Below, in pieces: positions 1 through 6,665 of a stretch of 11,521 nucleotides of DNA. The position numbers and the translations under genes were made by a program. The stretch comes from Acidimicrobiia bacterium. GTDB lineage: Bacteria > Actinomycetota > Acidimicrobiia > IMCC26256 > BP-133. The notes under the pieces were generated by a model. It did not search any database. It had not been told where the DNA came from and saw only the letters and a program-made list of their open reading frames with translations. Positions within the stretch are counted from its first letter, which is position 1. Every line of letters starts with the position of its first letter. The stretch is taken from assembly GCA_025934385.1 (NCBI GenBank), contig JAICYE010000028.1, forward strand, positions 1 to 11,521. The letters run 5' to 3'.

Positions 1-8
1 CAGGTTAC

Positions 9-24
9 TTGACCGCGCGGTCAA
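9..24. promoter_or_regulatory. Perfect 16-bp palindrome, TetR-type operator candidate
   Basis: TTGACCGCGCGGTCAA reads identically on both strands, with 8-bp half-sites and no spacer. It starts 12 bp beyond the stop codon of the subtilase gene. It has little loop-forming capacity and no T-run, so it does not look like a terminator. A TGACCG-type dyad of this size is typical of TetR-family operators, some of which control fatty-acid genes; that link is from memory. It probably controls a gene left of the window, which cannot be seen. Confidence 0.5.
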
Positions 25-36
25 TCACTCCCGGGC

Positions 37-1299
37 TCAGAACGAGGACACGTCGAGCAGAGGTTCCTTGATCCCGTCGGGGTCGGTGCGGTTGTCCCAG
101 TCGAAGTTGCCGGCGGCGATGAGGGCGCTGCGGACCTGGGCCGGCGTCGCTCCCCGATGCTTGCTGATCCACAGCGCCGCCGCCCCGGCAACATGGGGAG
201 CGGCGAACGAGGTGCCGCTCAGCGTGCCGTAGCCGCCCGAGGCGCCGAGCTTGGTCGAGTCCACCGGCATCGTGGAAAAGATGCAGACGCCGGGGGCGAT
301 GATGTCCACGGCCTGGCCGTAGTTGGAGAAGTCGGCCAGGGTGTCGTCCTGCTCCGCCCGGCACGACGGCGACCCGCCCCGGCCCCCGGGCCGCCCGTCC
401 GAGTCGGCCAGGGCCGAGACGGTGATGACCTCGTGGTAGGCGGCCGGGATGAGATGCGAGGCGTCCTCGTGGTCGTTGCCGGCGGCCACGACGTAGGTCA
501 CGCCCTTGCCCACCGAGGCGCACACCGCCTGGTGGAGGATGTCGTCGTCGGTCTCGCCGCAGTGGCCGTCGTCGGTGCCGACCCCGCCCAGGCTCAGGTT
601 GGCGACATCGATGTCGTTGTGGGGATCGCCGTCGGTCCGGGTGCTGGTGACCCATTCGATCCCGCACAGCAGCTCCCGGGTCGTGCCGTTGCCGTCGTCG
701 TCGAGGACCTTGACGCCGTACATGTTGGCCCCCGGCGCCACGCCGACGACCCCGATGTGGTTGTCGAGGGCGCCGATGGTGCCGGCGGCGTGGGTGCCGT
801 GCCCGTAGTGGTCGTCGTAGTTGCGGCTCTTGGCGCAGGTGGCCCCGCCGGCCACGTTGAGGTCGGGGTGCGACGTGTCGATGCCGGTGTCGAGCACGGC
901 CACGTTCACGTTGACGCGGGGTTGCTCGATGCCGTCGATCGAGGCGGTCTTGCTCACGTCCGCCCGCACCCGTTCGACGCCGGACGGGATGATCTGCCCG
1001 AAGGCCGAGATCTTCCGGTCGGGCTCCATCGACTTCACCAGCGGATCGGCCCGCAGCGCCGCCACCGCCGCCGGGCCCATCACGGCTGCAAATCCCGAGA
1101 CTGCGTTGTGATAAAGGTCGAGGACGGTGAGCCCGAGGCTCGGCGTCCGGAGGGCGGCGAAGGCGCCGGAGTCCCCGGCCGCGGGCCGCAGCGCCACGAT
1201 CCACGTCGACCTCGGCGCGCCCTCGGCGTGGACCGTCGCAGGCACGGCGGGGCCCAGGATCATCGCCCCGGTCAGGGCCAGGGCTCGCAGCCGACCCAC
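37..1299 (-). CDS. Secreted subtilisin-like serine protease (S8 family) with I9-like propeptide
   Basis: This is an exported serine endopeptidase of 420 residues from the chosen GTG start. Residues 1-25 form a signal peptide (basic VGRLR, hydrophobic core, VHA cleavage site). Residues ~30-100 resemble an I9 inhibitor propeptide (WIVALRP, NAVSGFAAVM, DPLVKSMEPD). The catalytic domain has Asp137 (VLDTGIDTSHPDL), His167 (GHGTHAAGTI), oxyanion-hole Asn275 (VVAAGND) and Ser364 (GTSFAAPHVAGAAAL). The whole S8 catalytic core is present, and the protein ends soon after it with no anchor or repeat domain, so it is probably released. The GTG at 1299 is preceded by a purine-rich GGGGG about 6 nt upstream. 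The in-frame TTG at 1365 is rejected because it coincides with a TTGACA -35 box. The natural substrate cannot be read from sequence. The gene is divergent from plsC. Confidence 0.93.
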   Translation of the reverse strand: MGRLRALALTGAMILGPAVPATVHAEGAPRSTWIVALRPAAGDSGAFAALRTPSLGLTVLDLYHNAVSGFAAVMGPAAVAALRADPLVKSMEPDRKISAFGQIIPSGVERVRADVSKTASIDGIEQPRVNVNVAVLDTGIDTSHPDLNVAGGATCAKSRNYDDHYGHGTHAAGTIGALDNHIGVVGVAPGANMYGVKVLDDDGNGTTRELLCGIEWVTSTRTDGDPHNDIDVANLSLGGVGTDDGHCGETDDDILHQAVCASVGKGVTYVVAAGNDHEDASHLIPAAYHEVITVSALADSDGRPGGRGGSPSCRAEQDDTLADFSNYGQAVDIIAPGVCIFSTMPVDSTKLGASGGYGTLSGTSFAAPHVAGAAALWISKHRGATPAQVRSALIAAGNFDWDNRTDPDGIKEPLLDVSSF

Positions 1300-1336
1300 C
1301 TGGTAACCCCCAGTCGCAGCGCCCGTCGCCTGAACA

Positions 1337-1365
1337 AGGATGTTGAGCGCTGCGGCCGGTGTCAA
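1337..1365 (-). promoter_or_regulatory. Promoter of the subtilase gene (TTGACA-17-CATCCT)
   Basis: On the minus strand a consensus TTGACA (-35, 1360-1365) is followed by exactly 17 bp and CATCCT (-10, 1337-1342). Transcription would begin near 1330, giving a leader of about 30 nt with a GGGGG Shine-Dalgarno-like stretch before the GTG at 1299. This arrangement decides the start codon. Confidence 0.6.
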
Positions 1366-1380
1366 GCCGTCTTCAGCCCG

Positions 1381-1394
1381 TACCCTGGTGTGAC
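1381..1394 (+). promoter_or_regulatory. Candidate -10 (TACCCT) of plsC, leaderless geometry
   Basis: TACCCT (1381-1386) matches the actinobacterial TANNNT -10 pattern and lies 8 nt before the GTG at 1395. That spacing would place the transcription start on or next to the start codon. No good -35 is visible at 16-18 bp upstream. The site is back-to-back with the subtilase promoter. Confidence 0.4.
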
Positions 1395-2051
1395 GTGGGG
1401 TACTGGATGACCAAATTCCTACTCACGCCCTATCTCCGGCTGTTCTTCCGGATCCGGGTGGAGGGGCGGGAGCACATCCCGGACCGGGGGCCGGCCATCC
1501 TGGCCTCGAACCACATCTCCTTCTGCGACTCGTTCTTCCTGCCCCTCGTCGTCCCCCGGCGGGTCCGGTACGTGGCCAAGGCCGAGTACTTCGACAACTG
1601 GAAGGTCGCCTGGTTCTTCCGGGCCAACGGGCACATCCCCGTCCGCCGGGGCGAGGGCGCCGACTGGAAGCGGGCCATGGACGCCGCCGCCGGGGCGCTC
1701 GGCGCCGGCGAACTCTTCGGCATCTACCCCGAGGGCACCCGTTCCAAGGACGGGCGCCTCCACCGGGGCCACACCGGCGTGGCCATGCTGGCCGATCGCA
1801 CCGGCGCCCCGGTGATCCCGATCGGCTTCATCGGCACCGACAGGGCCCAGCCGGTGGGATCGAAGATGATCTGGCCGTTCAAGACGATCACCATCCGCAT
1901 CGGCCCGCCGGTGGACTTCGGCGCCCACGCCGACCAGCCCAAGGGCCAGCGTGTCCTCCGGGCCATGACCGACAAGGTGATTGCGGAGATCCAGAAGCTC
2001 TCCGGCCAGGACTACACCGGCAAGTACGCCCAGCACGGCGACCGGATCTGA
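1395..2051 (+). CDS. plsC: 1-acyl-sn-glycerol-3-phosphate acyltransferase (PlsC/LPLAT family)
   Basis: This is a membrane-associated acyltransferase that transfers an acyl chain to lysophosphatidic acid, giving phosphatidic acid for phospholipid synthesis. All four LPLAT blocks are seen: NHISFCD with the catalytic H-X4-D pair (His40, Asp45), RANGHIPVRRGEG (block II), YPEGTRSKDG with Glu113 (block III, phosphate binding) and APVIPIGF (block IV). Length is 218 residues, normal for a single-domain PlsC. The N-terminal hydrophobic stretch (about residues 3-19) is the expected membrane-contact helix. The GTG at 1395 gives an M-G-Y-W N-terminus like many actinobacterial homologues and sits 8 nt from TACCCT. 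The ATG at 1407, with GTGGGG upstream, is the alternative and would give 214 residues. The acyl acceptor could also be another lysophospholipid. Confidence 0.92.
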   Translation: MGYWMTKFLLTPYLRLFFRIRVEGREHIPDRGPAILASNHISFCDSFFLPLVVPRRVRYVAKAEYFDNWKVAWFFRANGHIPVRRGEGADWKRAMDAAAGALGAGELFGIYPEGTRSKDGRLHRGHTGVAMLADRTGAPVIPIGFIGTDRAQPVGSKMIWPFKTITIRIGPPVDFGAHADQPKGQRVLRAMTDKVIAEIQKLSGQDYTGKYAQHGDRI

Positions 2052-2071
2052 GCCGTGCCCGGGGCTCCCCG

Positions 2072-2118
2072 TTCTCTGGTCACGAACCTGCCACATGGGC
2101 AGGCTCGTGACCGGAGAA
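2072..2118. terminator. Long hairpin between convergent plsC and glpK (bidirectional terminator)
   Basis: The arms 2072-2092 and 2098-2118 pair over 21 positions with one mismatch (A2086/C2104) and one T-G wobble (2077/2113), around a 5-nt loop. The hairpin begins 21 bp after the plsC stop and ends 55 bp before the glpK stop, so it can fold in transcripts from either side. No T-run follows on either strand, as is common for terminators in high-GC actinobacteria. Confidence 0.7.
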
Positions 2119-2172
2119 GCTCCGAGCCGCCCGTCCGGTACTGCTTGATAGGCGGGTAGCCGGCGAAGGGCA

Positions 2173-3666
2173 TCACGTTCCGAACGACCGGGCCCGGTCG
2201 ACGGCCCGGCGCCAGGCGATCTGCCGGCGCTCGGCGTCCTTCGCCCCCATCGTCGGCGTGAACTCGGCCTCCAGCAGCCAGTACCGGGCCAGCTCGCCGG
2301 GTGAGGACCACACGCCCTCGGCCAGCCCGGCGAGGTACGTCGCCCCCAGCGCCGTCGTCTCGGCCACCTGCGGCCGCCGCACCGGCACGCCGAGGAGGTC
2401 GGCCTGGTATTGGCAGAGGAGATCCATCACCGCCGCACCGCCGTCGACGCGCAGCTCGGAGATCGCCGTGCCGCCGACCGCCTGCATCGCCTCGACGACG
2501 TCGCGGGTCTGATGGGCCATGGCCTCCACCGCCGCCCGGGCCAGGTGGGCCCGCCCGACGGTCTTCGTCAGTCCGAGGAGGGCGCCCCGGGCGTGGGGGT
2601 CCCAGTACGGCGAGCCCATCCCGGCGAAGGCCGGGACCAGGAACACGCCCTCGGTGTCGGGCACCGACGCGGCCAGGGGGCCGGTCTCCGCCGCCTCGGC
2701 GATGATGCCGAGCCCGTCCCGCAGCCACTGGATCGCCGCCCCGGTCACGAACACGGCGCCCTCGAGGGCGTAGGCGGTGGTCCCGTCGGCCAGCGTCCAG
2801 GCCACGGTGGTGAGCAGCCCCTCGGCCGGCGCCGGCAGCTTCGGCCCCACGTTCATGAGGACGAACGAGCCGGTGCCGTAGGTGTTCTTGGTCATCCCGG
2901 GGGTGAAGCAGGCGTGGCCGAAGAGGGCGGCCTGCTGGTCGCCGGCGATGCCCGACAACGGGGCGTCGAGCCCGGCGGCCCGGGCCGGGTCGCACCGGCC
3001 GATCCGGCCCGATGACGGCCGCAGCTCGGGGAGGGCGCCGATCGGCACGCCGAAGAGGTCGCAGAGTTCCTCGGACCAGGCCAGCGTGCGGATGTCGTAG
3101 AGCAGCGTCCGGCTGGCGTTGGACGGGTCGGTGGCGAAGACGCCGCCGTCGGGGCCGCCGGTCAGGTTCCAGGCCACCCAGGCGTCGACGGTCCCGCGCG
3201 CCAGGCCCGCGGCCCTGGCGTCGACGCCGCCCGATCGCAGCAGCCACTCCATCTTGGTGGCCGAGAAGTACGGGTCGAGCACGAGGCCGGTGGCCGCCCG
3301 CACCGCCGGCTCGTGGCCCGCCTCCCGCAGGGCGTCGCAGCGGTCGGCCGTCCGGCGGTCCTGCCAGACGAGGGCCCGGTGCAGCGGCCGGCCCGTCCGG
3401 CGGTCCCAGGCGACGACCGTCTCCCGCTGGTTGGTGATCCCGACCGCCGCGACCGCCACGCCCTCGGCGGCGAGGCGGGCCGCCAGCTCCGACAGCGTCG
3501 CCTGCACCGCCCCCCAGATCTCGTCGGCGTCGTGCTCGACCCAGCCCGGCCGGGGAAAGTGCTGCGTCAGCTCCCGGTAGGAGAAGCCGCAGGGCCGTCC
3601 TTCGCCGTCGACGGCGAAGGCCCGGACCCCGGTGGTCCCCGCATCGACGGCGATCAGAGCGGGCAT
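2173..3666 (-). CDS. glpK: Glycerol kinase (FGGY family)
   Basis: This cytoplasmic enzyme phosphorylates glycerol with ATP to sn-glycerol-3-phosphate. The FGGY signatures are present in order: DAGTTGVR (N-terminal phosphate loop, Asp8), FPRPGWVEHD, ITNQRETVVAWDRRTG and VWQDRRT (glycerol-binding region), TGLVLDPYFSATK, TDPSNASRTLLYDIRTL, AGDQQAALFG with catalytic Asp243, GTGSFVLMN, PYWDPHARG and DGGAAVMD. Length is 497 residues, as expected. The first motif reads DAGTTGVRAF where classical GlpK has DQGTTSSRA, suggesting a separate actinobacterial GlpK branch; the rest is typical of glycerol kinase rather than xylulokinase or gluconokinase. No glpF or glpD is adjacent. The ATG at 3666 has no clear Shine-Dalgarno; a TAGCCT -10 candidate (3679-3684) lies 12 nt upstream, inside a palindrome. 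The gene is divergent from pfkA. Confidence 0.93.
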   Translation of the reverse strand: MPALIAVDAGTTGVRAFAVDGEGRPCGFSYRELTQHFPRPGWVEHDADEIWGAVQATLSELAARLAAEGVAVAAVGITNQRETVVAWDRRTGRPLHRALVWQDRRTADRCDALREAGHEPAVRAATGLVLDPYFSATKMEWLLRSGGVDARAAGLARGTVDAWVAWNLTGGPDGGVFATDPSNASRTLLYDIRTLAWSEELCDLFGVPIGALPELRPSSGRIGRCDPARAAGLDAPLSGIAGDQQAALFGHACFTPGMTKNTYGTGSFVLMNVGPKLPAPAEGLLTTVAWTLADGTTAYALEGAVFVTGAAIQWLRDGLGIIAEAAETGPLAASVPDTEGVFLVPAFAGMGSPYWDPHARGALLGLTKTVGRAHLARAAVEAMAHQTRDVVEAMQAVGGTAISELRVDGGAAVMDLLCQYQADLLGVPVRRPQVAETTALGATYLAGLAEGVWSSPGELARYWLLEAEFTPTMGAKDAERRQIAWRRAVDRARSFGT

Positions 3667-3674
3667 AAGCTGCG

Positions 3675-3695
3675 CCGCAGGCTACCTGCGGTTTT
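3675..3695. promoter_or_regulatory. Palindrome with T-run in the glpK-pfkA divergent gap
   Basis: CCGCAGG (3675-3681), spacer CTA, CCTGCGG (3685-3691), then TTTT (3692-3695). On the minus strand the palindrome contains a candidate glpK -10, TAGCCT. On the plus strand the hairpin plus TTTT looks like a small intrinsic terminator or attenuator in the pfkA leader. An operator shared by the two sugar-phosphate genes is the other reading. Confidence 0.5.
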
Positions 3696-3722
3696 GCCAA
3701 CAGGCGGAGGAGCTTCGAAACG

Positions 3723-4751
3723 ATGCGGATCGGCATGCTGACCGGTGGAGGCGACTGTCCCGGCCTCAACGCCGTCATCCGGGCCGTCGTCCGGAAGGGC
3801 GAGGGCGTGTACGGCCACAACCTCATCGGGTTCCGCCACGGCTGGCGCGGCGTGATCGAGTGCCAGACCGTCGACCTCACCGTCGGCACGACGAGGGGGA
3901 TCCTCCACCGGGGCGGCACGATCCTCGGCACGTCGCGGACCAATCCCTACAAGACCGACGACGGTGTCCCCCGGGTGCTCGACACCCTCAAGCGGGAACG
4001 GGTCGACGCCCTGGTGGCCATCGGCGGGGAGGACACCCTCGGCGTGGCCAGCCAGCTCACCGACGACGGCGTGCGGATCGTGGGCGTGCCGAAGACCATC
4101 GACAACGATCTCTCCGCCACCGACTTCACCTTCGGGTTCGACACCGCCGTCCAGGTCGCCACCGACGCCATCGACCGGCTCCACACCACCGCCGAGTCCC
4201 ACGACCGGGTCATGGTCTGCGAGGTCATGGGCCGTCACGCCGGCTGGATCGCCACCTTCGCCGGGATGGCCGGCGGTGCCGACGTCATCCTCATCCCCGA
4301 GGAGCCCTTCGACGTCGACGACGTGTGCGAGCGGATCCGCCACCGCCACCTCCGGGGGGCCCGGTTCTCGATCGTGGTGGTGGCCGAGGGCGCCGTCCCC
4401 AAGGAGGGGACGATGGTCACCCAGGAGGCCGAGGTCGACCAGTTCGGCCACGTCCGCCTCGGCGGCATCGGCAACCTGCTCCAGGACGAGATCGAGAGCC
4501 GGACGGGATTCGAGACCCGGGTCACGATCCTCGGCCACATCCAGCGGGGCGGGACGCCGACGGCCTACGACCGGGTGCTGGCCACCCGCTTCGGGATCGA
4601 GGCCATCGACGCCGTCCACCAGCAGGACTTCGGGACCATGGTGGCCCTTCGGGGCGCCGACATCATCCGGGTGCCGCTCCACGACGCCGTCCGGGAGCTG
4701 AAGACCGTCGACCACCGCATCTACGACGCCGCCAGCGTGTTCTTCGGTTGA
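3723..4751 (+). CDS. pfkA: 6-phosphofructokinase, group III (ATP- or PPi-dependent)
   Basis: This enzyme phosphorylates fructose-6-phosphate to fructose-1,6-bisphosphate, the committed step of glycolysis, in the cytoplasm. GGGDCPGLNAVIR opens the protein; GGEDTLGVA, PKTIDNDL with catalytic Asp127, MGRHAGWIA (169-177) and GHIQRGGTP follow. Length is 342 residues, as in single-domain bacterial enzymes. Asp104 and Lys124 occupy the two positions that in PPi-dependent enzymes replace the glycines of ATP-dependent E. coli PfkA. From family knowledge, actinobacterial group III enzymes carrying these residues include both PPi-using and ATP-using members, so the donor stays open. The ATG at 3723 is preceded by GGAGGAG (3706-3712) at a slightly long spacing; an ATG at 3735 would remove part of the conserved N-terminus. 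It is the first gene of a four-gene operon and overlaps tesB by 4 bp. Confidence 0.95.
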   Translation: MRIGMLTGGGDCPGLNAVIRAVVRKGEGVYGHNLIGFRHGWRGVIECQTVDLTVGTTRGILHRGGTILGTSRTNPYKTDDGVPRVLDTLKRERVDALVAIGGEDTLGVASQLTDDGVRIVGVPKTIDNDLSATDFTFGFDTAVQVATDAIDRLHTTAESHDRVMVCEVMGRHAGWIATFAGMAGGADVILIPEEPFDVDDVCERIRHRHLRGARFSIVVVAEGAVPKEGTMVTQEAEVDQFGHVRLGGIGNLLQDEIESRTGFETRVTILGHIQRGGTPTAYDRVLATRFGIEAIDAVHQQDFGTMVALRGADIIRVPLHDAVRELKTVDHRIYDAASVFFG

Positions 4752-5614
4752 ACGCCCTCGACGACCTCGTCGCCCTCCTCGACCTCGAGCCCCTGGAGGT
4801 GAACCTCTTCCGGGGCGTCAGCTGGAAGGACGAGCGGCCGCGGGTCTTCGGCGGGCAGGTGGCCGGTCAGGCCCTCGTGGCCGCCGGCCGGACCGTCGAG
4901 GACGGCAAGGGCGTGCACTCGCTCCACGCCTACTTCCTCCGCCCCGGCGACCCGACGATCCCCATCGTCTACGAGGTCGACCGGATCCGCGACGGGAAGT
5001 CGTTCACCACCCGCCGGGTGGTCGCCATCCAGCGGGGGGAGGCGATCTTCAACCTCCAGGCGTCGTTCCACCGGGCCGAGGGCGGCTTCGACCACCAGGT
5101 GACGATGCCGGAGGCGCCGGCGCCGGAGACCCTGCCCCGGGCCGACGAGATCGAGCCGCCCCGCCCCGGCCGGTTGTGGACGCGTCAGCCGGTCGACATC
5201 CGCTACGTCGACGGGCCGCCCTGGGACCGGGAGCCGTCCGCCGCGGCCCGGCAACTGGTGTGGTTCCGGGCCGACGGCACCCTGCCCGACGATCCGCTGC
5301 TCCACGTCTGCGTCGTCACCTACGCCTCCGACTACACGCTGCTCGGCTCCTCGCTCGTCCCCCACGGCGTGTCGTACTGGCGCGACGACGTCATGATGGC
5401 CAGCCTCGATCACGCCATGTGGTTCCACCGCCCGTTCCGGGCCGACGAATGGCTGCTCTACAGCCAGACCAGCCCGTCGGCCTCGGGCGCCCGGGGGCTG
5501 GCCTACGGCGGCATCTTCCGGCAGGACGGCACGCTGGCCGTCTCCGTCGTCCAGGAGGGTCTCATCCGCCCGATCGTCGACCCGGCCAAGCTGAGCCACT
5601 TCTACAAGGGCTGA
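4748..5614 (+). CDS. tesB: Acyl-CoA thioesterase II (TesB, double hotdog fold)
   Basis: This enzyme hydrolyses medium- and long-chain acyl-CoA to free fatty acid and CoA. The 288 residues match TesB from end to end: [40 protein letters not shown] (N-terminal hotdog), then [16 protein letters not shown] with catalytic Asp195, [28 protein letters not shown] and VVQEGLIR with catalytic Gln269. The third member of the E. coli triad is a Thr; here the aligned position is Pro243 in SPSAS, and neighbouring Ser242 or Ser244 may supply the hydroxyl. The TTG at 4748 is chosen because it overlaps the pfkA stop as TTGA and puts the N-terminus in register with E. coli TesB. A GTG at 4799 would cut off the first conserved block. 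Translation is probably coupled to pfkA. Confidence 0.92.
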   Translation: MNALDDLVALLDLEPLEVNLFRGVSWKDERPRVFGGQVAGQALVAAGRTVEDGKGVHSLHAYFLRPGDPTIPIVYEVDRIRDGKSFTTRRVVAIQRGEAIFNLQASFHRAEGGFDHQVTMPEAPAPETLPRADEIEPPRPGRLWTRQPVDIRYVDGPPWDREPSAAARQLVWFRADGTLPDDPLLHVCVVTYASDYTLLGSSLVPHGVSYWRDDVMMASLDHAMWFHRPFRADEWLLYSQTSPSASGARGLAYGGIFRQDGTLAVSVVQEGLIRPIVDPAKLSHFYKG

Positions 5615-5630
5615 CGGAAGGGTCCCCCGG

Positions 5631-6665
5631 ATGCCCTCTCCCGACGGACGGGTCGACCTCCGCTCCGACACCGTCACCACCCCCACGCCGGCCATGCGCC
5701 GGGCCATGGCCGAGGCCGAGGTCGGCGACGACGTCTACGGGGAGGACCCGACGGTCAACCGGCTCGAGGAGCTCGCCGCCGCCCGGGTGGGGAAGGAGGC
5801 GGCGCTCTACGTGCCGTCGGGGACGATGGGCAACCAGATCGCCCTGCGGGTCCTGGCCCGGGCGGGGACGGAGGTGCTCTGCGCCGCCCGGGCCCACATC
5901 CGCCAGTACGAGGCGGCGGCCGCCGCCCGCAACGCCGGCGTCCAGGTCCGGCCGCTGCACGACCGGGAGGGGACGTTCGAGCCGGAAGCCGTGGCGGCCG
6001 CCTGCGAGGGCCCGGCCCACCACCTGCCACCGCTGTCGCTGGTGGCCATCGAGAACACGCACATGCCGGCCGGCGGGGTGCCGTGGCCGCCGACCGGCGT
6101 GGAGGCGGTGGCGGCGGCCGCCCGGCGGCATGGGCTCACGGTGCACTGCGATGGTGCCCGGCTGTTCAACGCCGCCGTCGCCCTCGGCGTCGGCGCCGCC
6201 GCGCTGGCCGCACCGGTCGACACCGTGATGTTCTGCTTGTCGAAGGGTCTGTCGGCGCCGGTCGGATCGATGCTGGCGGGGTCCGCCGACGTCATCGCCG
6301 TTGCCCGGGAGGAGCGGGCCCGGCTCGGCGGCGGCATGCGCCAGGCGGGCGTGATCGCCGCCGCCGGCATCGTCGCCCTGACCGGGATGGTCGACCGGCT
6401 GGCCGAGGACCACGCCCGGGCCCGGCGGCTGGCCGAGGCGCTGGCCGAGCGGTTCCCGGGCTCGGTCGACCCGGCCGTGGTGCAGACCAACATCGTCTGC
6501 CTGGCGGCCGCCGCCCTGCCGGCGTCGTTCCTCGACGACCTCGCCGCCCACGGCGTGCGGGGCGGGACGATCGACCAGTCGACCGTCCGCCTGGTGACGC
6601 ACAAGGACGTCGACGACGGCGACCTCGACCGGGCCCTGTCCGCCATCGCCAAATCGGGCCGCTGA
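5631..6665 (+). CDS. ltaE: Threonine aldolase, PLP-dependent (beta-eliminating lyase family)
   Basis: This is a fold-type I PLP enzyme predicted to cleave L-threonine or L-allo-threonine into glycine and acetaldehyde. Visible motifs are [30 protein letters not shown] (residues ~25-40), [13 protein letters not shown] (phosphate-binding turn), AHIRQYE with His89 in the usual ring-stacking position, [21 protein letters not shown] with Asp174 facing the pyridine nitrogen, and [12 protein letters not shown] with Schiff-base Lys205. [10 protein letters not shown] follows, as usual. Length is 344 residues, normal. The ATG at 5631 has GGAAGG (5616-5621) 9 nt upstream, and the gap to tesB is 16 bp. 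Substrate stereopreference cannot be read from sequence, and related PLP lyases share the motifs. The stop overlaps the next start by 1 bp (TGATG). Confidence 0.9.
   Translation: MPSPDGRVDLRSDTVTTPTPAMRRAMAEAEVGDDVYGEDPTVNRLEELAAARVGKEAALYVPSGTMGNQIALRVLARAGTEVLCAARAHIRQYEAAAAARNAGVQVRPLHDREGTFEPEAVAAACEGPAHHLPPLSLVAIENTHMPAGGVPWPPTGVEAVAAAARRHGLTVHCDGARLFNAAVALGVGAAALAAPVDTVMFCLSKGLSAPVGSMLAGSADVIAVAREERARLGGGMRQAGVIAAAGIVALTGMVDRLAEDHARARRLAEALAERFPGSVDPAVVQTNIVCLAAAALPASFLDDLAAHGVRGGTIDQSTVRLVTHKDVDDGDLDRALSAIAKSGR

Noticed and set aside
157..1410. Long plus-strand open frame opposite the subtilase gene
   Set aside because: It is an antisense shadow: low-complexity Gly/Val/Asp/Arg composition, no motif, while the minus strand has an intact catalytic triad.
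2012..3943. 643-codon minus-strand open frame spanning glpK, the gap and part of pfkA
   Set aside because: It is out of frame with glpK, runs through the terminator and the divergent promoter, and is Arg/Gly/Pro-rich with no domain. High-GC DNA gives such frames by chance.
3632..4747. N-terminal extension of tesB through the pfkA region
   Set aside because: The frame is open but encodes Arg/Pro/Gly-rich junk over pfkA, while TesB homology begins exactly at the TTG at 4748.
6083..6664. N-terminal extension of the 5'-3' exonuclease gene inside ltaE
   Set aside because: The extension is an out-of-frame shadow of ltaE; family homology starts just after the ATG at 6665, which overlaps the ltaE stop.
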